Below, piece by piece: positions 33,977-42,929 of a stretch of 64,000 nt of DNA. Both the position numbers and the translations under genes were made by a program. The notes beneath the pieces were generated by a model. It saw nothing but the letters and a program-made list of their open reading frames with translations. It was not told where the DNA came from and made no database searches. Each line of letters starts with the position of its first letter. Position 1 is the first letter of the stretch. This DNA comes from Streptomyces sp. CMB-StM0423 (GTDB taxonomy: Bacteria > Actinomycetota > Actinomycetes > Streptomycetales > Streptomycetaceae). The DNA is taken from the NCBI RefSeq assembly GCF_002847285.1, contig NZ_CP025407.1, positions 7,629,001-7,693,000 of the forward strand. Reading direction: 5' to 3'.

Positions 33977-35557
33977 ATGCCCTACCAGGTAGTCACGAAC
34001 GACAGCGGCCGGCACTCGACGTGGCCGGACCAGAAGGAACTGCCGGACGGGTGGGAGACCACCGGTTTCGTGGGCTCCCAGGAGGAGTGCCTCGACCACA
34101 TCGCCCGGATCTGGGACGGGCCCGGCCCGCGGACCGTCCGGGTTCCGGGCTGGGCAGCGGCCAACGTGCTCACCACCGAGCGGATCCGCCTGCGTGAACT
34201 GTCCCCGGCCCAGGTGGCCGGCCTGCTGGAGGTGCTGGACGGCGAGGCGGTCTCCGACGGGTACGTCGAGAACTACCCACTCGTCGGCACCGGTTTCGGG
34301 GCCAGGAACTTCCAGACGCGCACCCCGGACGAACTGCGTTTCGGGTTCGGCATGTACCTCGTCTCGGCGCAGCCCGGCGGGCCCGCCTTCGGCGACATCG
34401 GCTTCCACCGGCCGCCGGCGGACGGCGTCGCGGAGATCGGCTTCAGCCTGGCCGAGTCGGCCCGGGGCCAGGGCTACGCCACCGAGGCGGTGGCCGAGCT
34501 GACCCGCTGGGCGTTCACCCAGCCCGGCGTGCGCCGCATCGTCGCGAAGACCACGACGGACAACACCGGCGCCCAGGGCGTTCTCGGCCGCGCCGGCTTC
34601 CGGCTGGAGCGGACCGGGGAGAACGTCCTCCACTACGCGTTGCAGCTCGCGCCCGACCTGCCCGAGTCCGAGCCGATGCGCGACGACGAGGAGGAGCGCG
34701 CCGCGCTCTCCAAGCTCGGCAAGGTGCGCAAGGCCGGCGGAGACGACCTCGCCTTCGTGGCCGGCTCCGACCCGTTGCGCCGCGTCGTACGCGACGGCGG
34801 GAAGCTCCTGGCCTACGCCCAGTCCGGCGACAAAGAAGGCGTGGAGGACCCTACCAACCACCTGATGTTCATCGTCGTCCACCCGGCCGTCGCCAGGCGT
34901 GGCCTGGGCGAGCGGTTGCTCGGCGAGGTCCGCGAGCACGCCCGGGCGCACGGCAAGACCGGCATGGTGACCGGCACGCCCGACGACGACCACCCGTCGG
35001 TCGCCTGGGTGCGCAAGCACGGCTTCCGGCCCATCGGCCACCACCTGATCACCCGGCGTGACAAGGGCGCCGCCCCCGTGGAGGCGCCCGGGGAATTCAC
35101 CGTCGAGGTGATGGACCGTGCCGACGGCGCCGCGGTCGAGGAGTTCGTCGCCCTGGCAAGCCGTACGGTCGCGGAGGCCACCATGCCCGGCGGCGCCCGG
35201 ATGACCTCCGACCCGGACGAGATCCGCAGGGACCTGGTCGAGGAGCACGACGGCGCGCTGCTGGTCTGCCGCGCCTCGGGCGCGCCCGTCGGCTGGCTCG
35301 CGCTCACCGCGCCCGCCGTCGGCGAGGACGCCTGGGTGCTCGCCGCCCAGGTCGTGGTGGAGGCCGAAGGGGAGGGCGCCCCGGCGGCGCTGCTCGCCGC
35401 GGCGGCGCGCCTGGCCGACGAGGCGGGGGCGGCGTCGCTGACGGCCGTCGCCGAGGAGGACGGACAGCGCGAACTCGCCGAGACCCTGCCCGGCTCCGGG
35501 TTCCTCCCGGTCGCGGGCCGCACCATCTGGTTCGCCGAAGTGGACCCGCGGCCATGA
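33977..35557 (+). CDS. MbtH domain fused to three GNAT-like domains
   Basis: This 526-residue protein has an unusual architecture. Residues 1-60 are an MbtH-like domain: N8, S14, WP16-17, PDGW23-26 and CL (QEECLDHI) match the family signature, though the E, Q and the final WTDxRP positions diverge. GNAT-1 (62-235) is RimJ-like, with the acetyl-CoA motif ESARGQGYATEAVAEL. GNAT-2 (260-370) has VHPAVARRGLGERLLGEV. A third, degenerate GNAT-like domain fills 385-526. The start ATG 33977 lies 15 bp after the reductase stop. The MbtH part presumably chaperones the A domains; the acetyltransferases may acylate the product or precursor, or give self-protection (inference). Its stop overlaps the exporter ATG (ATGA). 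Confidence 0.8.
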   Translation: MPYQVVTNDSGRHSTWPDQKELPDGWETTGFVGSQEECLDHIARIWDGPGPRTVRVPGWAAANVLTTERIRLRELSPAQVAGLLEVLDGEAVSDGYVENYPLVGTGFGARNFQTRTPDELRFGFGMYLVSAQPGGPAFGDIGFHRPPADGVAEIGFSLAESARGQGYATEAVAELTRWAFTQPGVRRIVAKTTTDNTGAQGVLGRAGFRLERTGENVLHYALQLAPDLPESEPMRDDEEERAALSKLGKVRKAGGDDLAFVAGSDPLRRVVRDGGKLLAYAQSGDKEGVEDPTNHLMFIVVHPAVARRGLGERLLGEVREHARAHGKTGMVTGTPDDDHPSVAWVRKHGFRPIGHHLITRRDKGAAPVEAPGEFTVEVMDRADGAAVEEFVALASRTVAEATMPGGARMTSDPDEIRRDLVEEHDGALLVCRASGAPVGWLALTAPAVGEDAWVLAAQVVVEAEGEGAPAALLAAAARLADEAGAASLTAVAEEDGQRELAETLPGSGFLPVAGRTIWFAEVDPRP

Positions 35558-36954
35558 GCGAGTCCCCCGACATCGCGCCCCGGAGCGCGGAAGCCGACGC
35601 CGCCCCGCCCCAGAACAACGTGCTGGCCGTGCTCCGGCGGCTGCCCGGCCGGGCCCGCATCCTCATCCTGGCCGACGTCGTCAACGCCTTCGGTATCGGG
35701 GTGGTGATGCCCTTCCTGGTCATCTACCTGAGCGAAGTACGGGACATCAACATCCGGATCGCCGCGGGGGCGCTCGCGGTCTCCGCGGTCGCCGCGTTCG
35801 CCTCGGGCCTGGCCTGGGGCGCCATGCTGGACCGGTACCGCCACCGGGTCATCATGCCCACGGTGATGGTGCTGGCCGCAGTCGGCACCGGCCTCTACGC
35901 GTTCGCCGACCGGCCCTGGATCGCCATCACCGCCGCGCTCGTCGTCGGCCTCGCGCAGGGCGGCATCGGCCCGGTCATCAGGACGATGTTCGCCACGGCG
36001 GTGCCGGCGAACGAGCGCACCGTGTTCTTCGGGCTCCAGTTCGGCATCTTCAACGGCGCGGTCGGGCTCGGCGTCCTCCTCGGCGGTACGCTCGTGAACG
36101 GCACGCTTGAGCGGTACCAGATGCTGTACATCATCGACGGCATCACGTTCCTCTTCATGGCCGTCGTCCTGGTGCTCGCGACGAGCGACTCGGGCAAGGA
36201 GAAGGGGAAGGACGAGGGCGGCGAGGACGAGGGGCCCAAGCCGTCGTACCGAACGGTGCTGCGCACCCCCGTGGTGATGCTGATCATCGCGACGATGAGC
36301 CTGGCCGCGGTCTTCTACTACGGCCTCTTCGAGTCCGTTCTGCCGGGATACCTGACGATCAACGACGCCGTCTCCGCGCGGGGGGTCTCCGGCGCGTTCG
36401 TCATCAACGTCGTGGTCGTCGTGCTGGCCCAGTTCGTGGTGATGCCCCGCCTGGGGAAGGTCCGCAGGACCACCTGGCTGACGGCGGCCGGGCTGCTGTG
36501 GGGGGTGAGCTGGATCCTGGTGCTGCTCGCCGGCCGGACCGACGGGGCGACGGCGCTCGTCCTTCTCTTCGTGTCGAGCGTGCCCTTCGCGGCGGCCGAG
36601 GTGATGGTGACGCCGGTCCTCGCCGCGCTCCTCAACGACGTCGTCGACGACCGCGTACGAGGCCGGGCCAACGCCCTGTTCGCGTTCGCGATCACCGGCG
36701 GCTCGATCATCGGCCCGGCGATGGCCGCCGCCATGCTGCCGGTCGGGAAGGGCGTGCCGTTGGTCGCGGGCCTGGCGGTGGGCTGTCTGCTCATGCTGAT
36801 CCCCACCGTGGCGCTGCGTAAGCGGCTCGGCAGCGAGGGGGACACGCCCCGCGACGGGGACGAGGCGAAGGCGAAGGCGGAGGCAGCCGAGGCCGAGTCC
36901 ACCGGGGCCGAACCCGCCGAACCGGTGGCGCCCGCCCGGACCGCGTCCACGTGA
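35554..36954 (+). CDS. MFS exporter of the biosynthetic cluster
   Basis: This is a 466-residue major facilitator protein with about twelve hydrophobic helices, beginning RILILADVVNAFGIGVVMPFLVIYLSE. Loop 2-3 carries the motif-A-like GAMLDRYRHRV. A charged central loop (KEKGKDEGGEDEGPK) separates the halves, and the C-terminal tail is acidic/Ala-rich. The start overlaps the previous stop (ATGA). It is placed in the middle of the NRPS/PKS operon, so export of the product and self-resistance are the likely roles. Confidence 0.9.
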   Translation: MSESPDIAPRSAEADAAPPQNNVLAVLRRLPGRARILILADVVNAFGIGVVMPFLVIYLSEVRDINIRIAAGALAVSAVAAFASGLAWGAMLDRYRHRVIMPTVMVLAAVGTGLYAFADRPWIAITAALVVGLAQGGIGPVIRTMFATAVPANERTVFFGLQFGIFNGAVGLGVLLGGTLVNGTLERYQMLYIIDGITFLFMAVVLVLATSDSGKEKGKDEGGEDEGPKPSYRTVLRTPVVMLIIATMSLAAVFYYGLFESVLPGYLTINDAVSARGVSGAFVINVVVVVLAQFVVMPRLGKVRRTTWLTAAGLLWGVSWILVLLAGRTDGATALVLLFVSSVPFAAAEVMVTPVLAALLNDVVDDRVRGRANALFAFAITGGSIIGPAMAAAMLPVGKGVPLVAGLAVGCLLMLIPTVALRKRLGSEGDTPRDGDEAKAKAEAAEAESTGAEPAEPVAPARTAST

Positions 36955-36989
36955 CCGGCCTCGTTCCAACAGAATCGCAGGGGAGTGAG

Positions 36990-38021
36990 ATGTCGTACGG
37001 GATCGTCGCCATCGGCGAATCTCTCGGTGAGTCGGTGGAGGTCACCGACGCGGAGATCGAAAAGTACACGACCAGCCATGAGACGGTGCGTTCGTGGGGC
37101 TACCGGCGCTTTCGCCGCGCCGATGACGGAGTGCTGCTGACCGATCTGGCGGTACAGGCGTGTGAACAGGCCCTGAAGGAAGCCGCGGTGGACGCCGCCG
37201 AGGTCGACCTGGTGGTGCTGGCCATCGCGGACTTCGCCGAGTACCTGTGCTGGGACGCGGCCGCCGCGGTGCAGGGCCGGATCGGGGCCGTCAACGCCGA
37301 GGCGATCCTGGTCAACCAGGCGTGCTGCTCCGGGGTGATGGCCTTCGACACCGCCGCCGGCCGGTTCGCGACCCACGAGAACTACCACCACGCGCTTATC
37401 GTCGCGTCCAACCGGATCTGCGACACGTACCAGAACCGGATGGAGACGAGCACGAGCGTCCTGTCGGACGGCGCGGTGGCCGCGCTGGTACGGCGCGGGC
37501 ACGAGCGGGGCCGGTGGCTGGCCACCGAGACCATCAGCGACGGCCGGTACGCCAACTTCTTCCGGATGGACGTCGGCGGCACCGCCCACCCCTTCGGCGT
37601 CGACGGCGCGGGCGACAAGGACGACCTGCAGAAGCAGGCCAACCCGCTCGGCCGCGTCGCGGAGATCCTCGGCAACGACGCCCGCCGGATGCTGGAGTTC
37701 TTCAACAAGTTCGGCGGGAACATGCGGGTGGCGGTCGACCGCGTCTGCGCCCGTACGGGCATCGCGCCCGGCGAGATCAAGCGGTTCCTCCACCTCAACG
37801 ACAACCAGCAGGCCATGGCCGACATCGCCAAGGTGCTGGACGTCCCCCTGGAGCGCTTCAACGGCGACCTCGCCCTCGACCTCGGCCACTTCGGCTCCGC
37901 CGACCAGATGCTCGGCCTGCACCGGCTGACGCAGGCCGGAGAGCTGCAGGACGGCGACATCGTCGCCCTGACGACCCTCGGTGGCGGCATGCACTGGGCC
38001 GTCACCCTGCTCCGCATATGA
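36990..38021 (+). CDS. KAS III (FabH-like) homologue, copy 1
   Basis: This 343-residue protein starts at ATG 36990 after AGGGGAG. It has the thiolase fold with a likely nucleophile Cys112 (NQACCSG) and His268 (FLHLNDN). The third FabH catalytic residue, normally Asn in a GNTSAAS-like motif, is His300 (LGHFGSADQ). A Cys-His-His set suggests it is not a standard decarboxylating initiator; homologues with altered third residues can act as acyltransferases or condense unusual carrier-bound acyls. It is translationally coupled to the FkbH gene (ATGA) and followed by an ACP, so a glyceryl-ACP substrate is likely. A close paralogue is at 51595-52623. Confidence 0.88.
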   Translation: MSYGIVAIGESLGESVEVTDAEIEKYTTSHETVRSWGYRRFRRADDGVLLTDLAVQACEQALKEAAVDAAEVDLVVLAIADFAEYLCWDAAAAVQGRIGAVNAEAILVNQACCSGVMAFDTAAGRFATHENYHHALIVASNRICDTYQNRMETSTSVLSDGAVAALVRRGHERGRWLATETISDGRYANFFRMDVGGTAHPFGVDGAGDKDDLQKQANPLGRVAEILGNDARRMLEFFNKFGGNMRVAVDRVCARTGIAPGEIKRFLHLNDNQQAMADIAKVLDVPLERFNGDLALDLGHFGSADQMLGLHRLTQAGELQDGDIVALTTLGGGMHWAVTLLRI

Positions 38022-39901
38022 GCGGGACACCCACGGCGGACCTGCTCGCCCGGCTGCGCCGTCTCACCGCGGACGGCGCAGCCCCGGACCCCGGGCTGCT
38101 GCCCTCGATCCGGGAGCTGACCGGGGTGGTCGAGCGGGCGAAGGTCGGCGGCCTGCTGGCCGGTGTCCCCGCCCGGCTCCTCGCCGGCGAGGGCCGGCCG
38201 CTCCGACCCCTGCGGGTCGGACTCACCGGCACCTTCACCGCGGACGGCCTCCTGCCGCTGCTGCGCACCGCGCTGCTGTCGGCCGGGATCGACGCCGAGA
38301 TCCTCCTGACGGGCTACGGCCGGCTGACCCTCGACCTCGGCGACCCCGCGTCGCCGCTGGCCGGTTTCGAGCCCGACGTCGTCCTCTGCCTCCTGCACGA
38401 CGAAGCCCTGCTGCCGCACGACTGGGACCCCACCGACCTCGCCGTGCTCGACCGGCACGTCGCGGCTCGGGCCGTCGAGATCGGCGACCTGGCCGCGGAC
38501 TTTGCGGCGCGTACGGGCGCCACGATGCTGCTGCACACCGTGCCGCTGTCGGTGCTCGAATACCGGTCGCTGGTCGCCCAGCGCAGCCGGGCCGCCCTCG
38601 GCCGGGCCTGGCGGCGGGCGAACCTGGTGCTGCTCGACCTGCCGGAGAGGACCCAGGAGGTCCACGTCCTCGACCTCGAAACCCTCGTTGCGAACGAACC
38701 CGTCGCGCTGCGCGACGAACGCCGCTACCGCTTCGCCCGCATGGCCTGGTCGCCCGGCGTGGAGGACCTGTACGCGACGGAGGCGGCGGCGTTCTGCCGC
38801 GCCCTGACCGGCCTGTCCCGCAAGGTCCTCGCCCTGGATCTGGACCAGACCCTCTGGGGCGGCGTCGTCGGCGACGACGGGCCCACGGGTATCGAGCTGG
38901 GCCCGCTCTACCCGGGCAACGCCTACCTCGAAGTCCAGCGGCGCGCGAAGATGCTCCGCCGGCAGGGTGTGCTCCTGGCCGTGTGCAGCAAGAACAGCCC
39001 GGAGCCCGTCGACCGGGTCTTCGCCGAGCACCCGGCGATGGTGCTGCAGGCGGAGGACTTCGTGGCGCAGGCGGTGAACTGGTTGCCCAAGGACGAGAAC
39101 CTGCGGGAGCTGGCCCATTCCCTCAACCTGGGCCTCGACAGCATGGTGTTCTTCGACGACAGCGCCTTCGAATGCGAACTGGTCCGCGAGGCGCTGCCCG
39201 ACGTCCGCGTCGTACGGGCGAACGGCGACCCCGCCGACCACGCCGCCCGGCTGCTCGGCACCGGCCTCTTCGACGTCGTGCGGCTGACCGACACCGACCT
39301 GGAGCGCACCGGGCGTTACCGGGCCGAGGTCCGGCGCCGCGACGGCTTCGCCGCGGCCGGCGGCACCCGGGACTTCCTCGACAGCCTGGAGCTGCGCGTA
39401 CGGGTCCGCCCCGCCGACCCGTACGCCGTGCCGCGCGTCCACCAACTCCTGCACCGCACCAACCAGTTCAACACCACCAACCTACGCTGGACGGCAGCGC
39501 AGATCGACGAGGCCGTGGCGTCGGACCGCCGCACGGTCCTCGTCTTCGACGTCGCCGACCGCTTCGGCTCGGAGGACGCGGTCGGAGCCGTCCTGCTCTC
39601 GACGGCACCGGAGCAGTGGACGATCGACAATTTCGTCATGAGCTGCCGGGTGTTCTCCCGCGGCATCGAGTTCGCGGTCCTGCACCACGTGGCCGAACGC
39701 GCGGCGAGCCGGGGAGCGCAGCGCCTGGTCGCCGACTTCATCCCCACCGCGCGCAACGGCCCCGCGGCGGCCTTCATCCGGGAGGCCGGCTTCACCCCCG
39801 TGGACGAGCCGGGGCAGACCCACGAACTTCTCCTCGAACCGCCGCCCCGGCCGGCACCGGCATGGATCGACCTGGAGGGTGAGACCACCCGGTCCCGATG
39901 A
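38018..39901 (+). CDS. FkbH-like HAD protein, glyceryl-ACP forming
   Basis: The product has 627 residues. A long N-terminal region (SGNH-like, residues 1-260) precedes a HAD-type domain with the nucleophile motif LALDLDQTLWGG near residue 272, CSKNSPEPVD, and MVFFDDSAFE. A GNAT-like C-terminus follows (HRTNQFNTTNLR, FVMSCRVFSRGIE), all typical of full-length FkbH proteins. FkbH proteins dephosphorylate 1,3-bisphosphoglycerate and transfer the glyceryl group to an ACP thiol. The ACP follows 62 bp downstream and the KAS III homologue precedes with an ATGA overlap. No dehydrogenases for methoxy- or hydroxymalonyl-ACP are present, so the glyceryl unit is probably used directly. Confidence 0.9.
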   Translation: MSGTPTADLLARLRRLTADGAAPDPGLLPSIRELTGVVERAKVGGLLAGVPARLLAGEGRPLRPLRVGLTGTFTADGLLPLLRTALLSAGIDAEILLTGYGRLTLDLGDPASPLAGFEPDVVLCLLHDEALLPHDWDPTDLAVLDRHVAARAVEIGDLAADFAARTGATMLLHTVPLSVLEYRSLVAQRSRAALGRAWRRANLVLLDLPERTQEVHVLDLETLVANEPVALRDERRYRFARMAWSPGVEDLYATEAAAFCRALTGLSRKVLALDLDQTLWGGVVGDDGPTGIELGPLYPGNAYLEVQRRAKMLRRQGVLLAVCSKNSPEPVDRVFAEHPAMVLQAEDFVAQAVNWLPKDENLRELAHSLNLGLDSMVFFDDSAFECELVREALPDVRVVRANGDPADHAARLLGTGLFDVVRLTDTDLERTGRYRAEVRRRDGFAAAGGTRDFLDSLELRVRVRPADPYAVPRVHQLLHRTNQFNTTNLRWTAAQIDEAVASDRRTVLVFDVADRFGSEDAVGAVLLSTAPEQWTIDNFVMSCRVFSRGIEFAVLHHVAERAASRGAQRLVADFIPTARNGPAAAFIREAGFTPVDEPGQTHELLLEPPPRPAPAWIDLEGETTRSR

Positions 39902-39963
39902 CCTCGCCCACCGTGGTCCCGCGGGGCGAGGCGGGAGGTGGCGTCCTCAGAAAGAAGGCACAG

Positions 39964-40221
39964 ATGTCCGAGCTGATGACTCAGATCACCGAGATGATCG
40001 CTCCGATCACCGGCCTGGACCCGGACGGGCTGACCGCGGAGTCCAGGTTCGAGGAAATCGACGAGTGGTCGAGCCTCAAGGCCCTGTCCCTGATGGTCAA
40101 CCTGGAACAGGATCTGCCGATCAAGCTCGACCTACGTCGCTTCATGGCCGTACACACCGTGGGCGAACTCGCCGCCCTGGTCGCCGAGGGCCTGGGGCAG
40201 GCGGCGGAAACGGCGGGCTGA
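39964..40221 (+). CDS. Acyl carrier protein, partner of FkbH
   Basis: This 85-residue carrier protein carries the phosphopantetheine Ser within FEEIDEWSSLKALSLMV. The ATG 39964 is preceded by AAGAAGG. An upstream in-frame ATG at 39898 overlaps the FkbH stop and would add 22 residues, but the helix-1 start favours 39964. It is last in the first rightward unit and is followed by a hairpin shared with the convergent GNAT gene. It is the likely glyceryl acceptor. Confidence 0.87.
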   Translation: MSELMTQITEMIAPITGLDPDGLTAESRFEEIDEWSSLKALSLMVNLEQDLPIKLDLRRFMAVHTVGELAALVAEGLGQAAETAG

Positions 40222-40248
40222 CCGATGCCACAGCCCTGGTCAGCCCGC
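40213..40248. terminator. Bidirectional hairpin between acp and convergent GNAT gene
   Basis: GCGGGCTGACC (40213-40223) is perfectly inverted at 40238-40248 (GGTCAGCCCGC), with a 14-nt loop. The arms overlap the stop regions of both converging genes. Confidence 0.7.
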
Positions 40249-41067
40249 GGCCTCGGCGGCGTGCGCCGTACCGACCTGCCGGAAGCCCACCCGCGCATAG
40301 ACGCGCGCGACCGCGTCGTCCTGGGCGGAGAGCAGAACGGTCCGCACCCCGGCCGCGTCGTGCGCGTGCCGCGCCAGCAGCGCGGTGAGGGCACCGGCCA
40401 GCCCCCGGCGCCTGGCCGACGGCAGGGTGGCGACAGCCATGATCTCGGCGAACTCACCCACCGGCTGGTAGCTGCCGGCCGCGACGACGCCCCCCATGGG
40501 ATCCTCCGCGACGGCGGTGACCGTCAGCCCGCGCCGCGCGCGGTCGTTCAGATGGGCGGCCATCTCGGGGTCGAGCTTGCTCAGGAAGGCGTCCCGCTCC
40601 GCGGCGCCCTCCGGCCCGGTCCCGGTACCCCCGGCCGTGAAGGCCACATCGGCCGTCGCGCGCCCGGCCAGCAGAGCCGGGTCACCGGCCTCCACCACGC
40701 GGAGGGTGACCCCGTCGACCGCCGACGCGGTCACGTCCCCCGTCTGCGCCCTCATGAGCGCGTGCGAGCTGAGGGCCAGCCCGTGGCGCCCGACGAGCCC
40801 GGCAAGTTCGGGGCGGACCTCGTGCACCCACTCGATCTCGGTGGCGACGCCGTGCTCGGCGCAGGCGGCGGCGAGCGCGTCGAGATCGCCGCCGGTGACC
40901 GGAGCACCGCGACCCACGGTCGGCCGTGCGTAGTACGGCCACGGCGACCGCGATACGAACAGGGTGAACGGCCCGACTTCCACCGCGTCGCAGTCGGGGC
41001 GTGGCGCCGCATCGAGGTAGGCGTCGAGTTCGGCAACCGCAGCCGGAATTCCGGGATCTGGAGTCAT
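40240..41067 (-). CDS. GNAT N-acetyltransferase inside the biosynthetic cluster
   Basis: This 275-residue protein (ATG 41067) has a C-terminal GNAT domain: AEIMAVATLPSARRRGLAGALTALLARHA carries the acetyl-CoA loop (RRRGLAGAL) and VYARVGFRQVGTAHAAE closes the fold. The N-terminal half (PWPYYARPTVG, GVATEIEWVHEVRPEL) resembles the acceptor-recognition part of two-domain GNATs. It is transcribed against the surrounding genes and splits the rightward genes into two units. It may acetylate the product for self-resistance or be an unrelated passenger. Confidence 0.85.
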   Translation of the reverse strand: MTPDPGIPAAVAELDAYLDAAPRPDCDAVEVGPFTLFVSRSPWPYYARPTVGRGAPVTGGDLDALAAACAEHGVATEIEWVHEVRPELAGLVGRHGLALSSHALMRAQTGDVTASAVDGVTLRVVEAGDPALLAGRATADVAFTAGGTGTGPEGAAERDAFLSKLDPEMAAHLNDRARRGLTVTAVAEDPMGGVVAAGSYQPVGEFAEIMAVATLPSARRRGLAGALTALLARHAHDAAGVRTVLLSAQDDAVARVYARVGFRQVGTAHAAEAAG

Positions 41068-41211
41068 GGCCGCGACTTTACAAGACGCGCGCGATCGTGC
41101 CCGGCGGAATCCGGTTCTCCAGTTGGGCGCAGGTGGCGTGACGTTCGTCGGGCAGTGGTTTTTGTGGGTTGGTCGGGTTGTTGACCCGGGGTGATTTTGG
41201 GGTGGTGTGTG
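41068..41211 (+). promoter_or_regulatory. Promoter/leader of the second NRPS unit, duplicated at 44359
   Basis: From 41152 the leader (GGTTGGTCGGGTTGTTGACC then CGGGGTGATTTTGGGG) is repeated almost exactly at 44359-44419 before the second A-PCP gene. It is G+T rich, unlike the surrounding DNA. The divergent GNAT gene ends its 5' side here. Confidence 0.5.
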
Positions 41212-42929
41212 ATGGGCAGCGTGGTTGTGCCGTCGTTGGTGGCGGTGTGGGGTGAGCGGGCTGCGGGTTCGGTGGCGGTGTCGGGTGCTGGTGGGGTGTT
41301 GTCGTATGGGGAGTTGGTGAGGCGTGCGGATGGGCTTGCCCGGTCGTTGGTGGGGCGGGGGGTTCGTCGGGGTGAGGTTGTGGGTGTGTGTATGGGGCGT
41401 GGTGTGGATGTGGTGGTGGGGCTTTTGGCGGTGATGCGCGCGGGGGGTGCGTATCTGCCGTTGGATCCGGGTTATCCGGGTGAGCGTCTGCGGTTTATGG
41501 TGCGGGATTCCGGGGTGCGTTTCGTGGTGGTCGATGATGACGTCCGTGGTGGTGTGGGTGCGGAGTTGTCGAACGACGCGGAGTTGGTGGGAGTCTCCGG
41601 TGGCGAAGCTGACACCGACGTGGTGTTGCCGGAGGTGGGTGTCGATGACTTGGCGTATGTGATTTATACGTCGGGGTCTTCGGGGGAGCCGAAGGGGGTG
41701 GGGGTGGAGCATGGTTCGGTGGCGCGGTTGTTTGATCGGGTGGGGGAGTGGTTTGGCTGGTCGCGGGATGATGTGTGGTCGTGTTTTCACTCGGTGGGGT
41801 TTGATTTCTCGGTGTGGGAGGTCTGGGGTGCGTTGACTTCTGGTGGCCGGGTGGAGTTGGTGTCGTATGAGGACAGTCGTGATCCGGTGGCGTTTCGGCG
41901 GTTGTTGGGTGAGCGGGGGGTGTCGGTGGCGAGTTTGACGCCGTCGGCGTTGTTGCGGTTGATGCCGTTTTTGTCTGGTGAGGGTGTGCCGGGTGGGTTG
42001 CGGCATGTGGTGCTGGGTGGTGAGGCGGTTCGTGCGGGGCAGATCGCGGGGTTGCTTGAGCGTTCGGTGGGTGAGCGGCCGCGGGTGTGGAACTTGTACG
42101 GGATTACGGAGACGACGGTGCACGCCTCCGTTCGCGAGCTGACTGCTGCTGATGTGGACGGGGAAGGCAGCCCGATCGGCCGGCCCTTGAGCGACCTGGC
42201 ATTTGCCGTGGTGGACGCAAAGGTGGGCGACGTCGCGGTTGGTGCGGAGGTCGCGGAGCTTCCGGTGGGGGAGCCCGGCGAGTTGTGGATCTCGGGTGCC
42301 GGCGTGGCGCGGGGCTATGTGAACCGGCCGGAGCTGACGGTGAAGCGGTTCGTCGACGCGACCGTCGGGGGTGTGTCGGCGCGTTGGTATCGCACCGGGG
42401 ACGAAGTGGTGGCGACGTCCGGTGCGTCGGGGGTGGAGTTCGCGTACGTGGGTCGGCTGGACCGTCAGGTGCAGTTGCGGGGCTTCCGGATCGAGCTGGG
42501 CGAGGTGGAAGCGGCCCTGGCTGCCCACGGCGGAATCGACGCCGCAGTGGTCGAACTGCTCGACGGTGAAGCGGACGGCGACGGTCCGGCCCTGGCGGCG
42601 TTCGTCACCGAGGCGGCCGGGAGCGTCGGGGGTGTGGGCACGTTCGAGGATGTCCGTGACTGGCTGTCCGGCAGGCTGCCGCAGCACATGCTCCCGTCCT
42701 CGGTCTCGGTCGTCGAGTCTCTGCCGTTGACGGCGAACGGCAAGCTCGACCGCGCCGCCCTGCGCGACCTCGCCGTGCAGCCGCTGCCCACCCGCGACAG
42801 CGGCGACCAGCCGGTCACCGACACCGAACGGCTCCTGGCCGGCATCTGGTCCCAGGTCCTCCGCACCGACTCCGTCGGCCGCAACGACCACTTCTTCACC
42901 ATCGGCGGCGACTCCATGACCGCACTGCG
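41152..42929 (+). repeat. Direct repeat copy 1: leader, A domain, start of PCP
   Basis: This segment is near-identical to 44359-46125. From 41152 to about 41589 the copies differ at only about two positions; they diverge briefly at 41590-41640, match again to about 42220, diverge in patches to about 42560, then match to 42929. Up to about 42120 codon use is G/T-ending (GTG, GGG, TTG, GGT, GAT), in sharp contrast to the C/G-ending use downstream. Confidence 0.9.

Noticed and set aside
36990..40221. Complete tetronate-type or methoxymalonyl pathway
   Set aside because: FkbH, ACP and KAS III are present, but the acyltransferase/dehydratase of tetronate clusters and the dehydrogenases and O-methyltransferase of methoxymalonyl pathways are absent.
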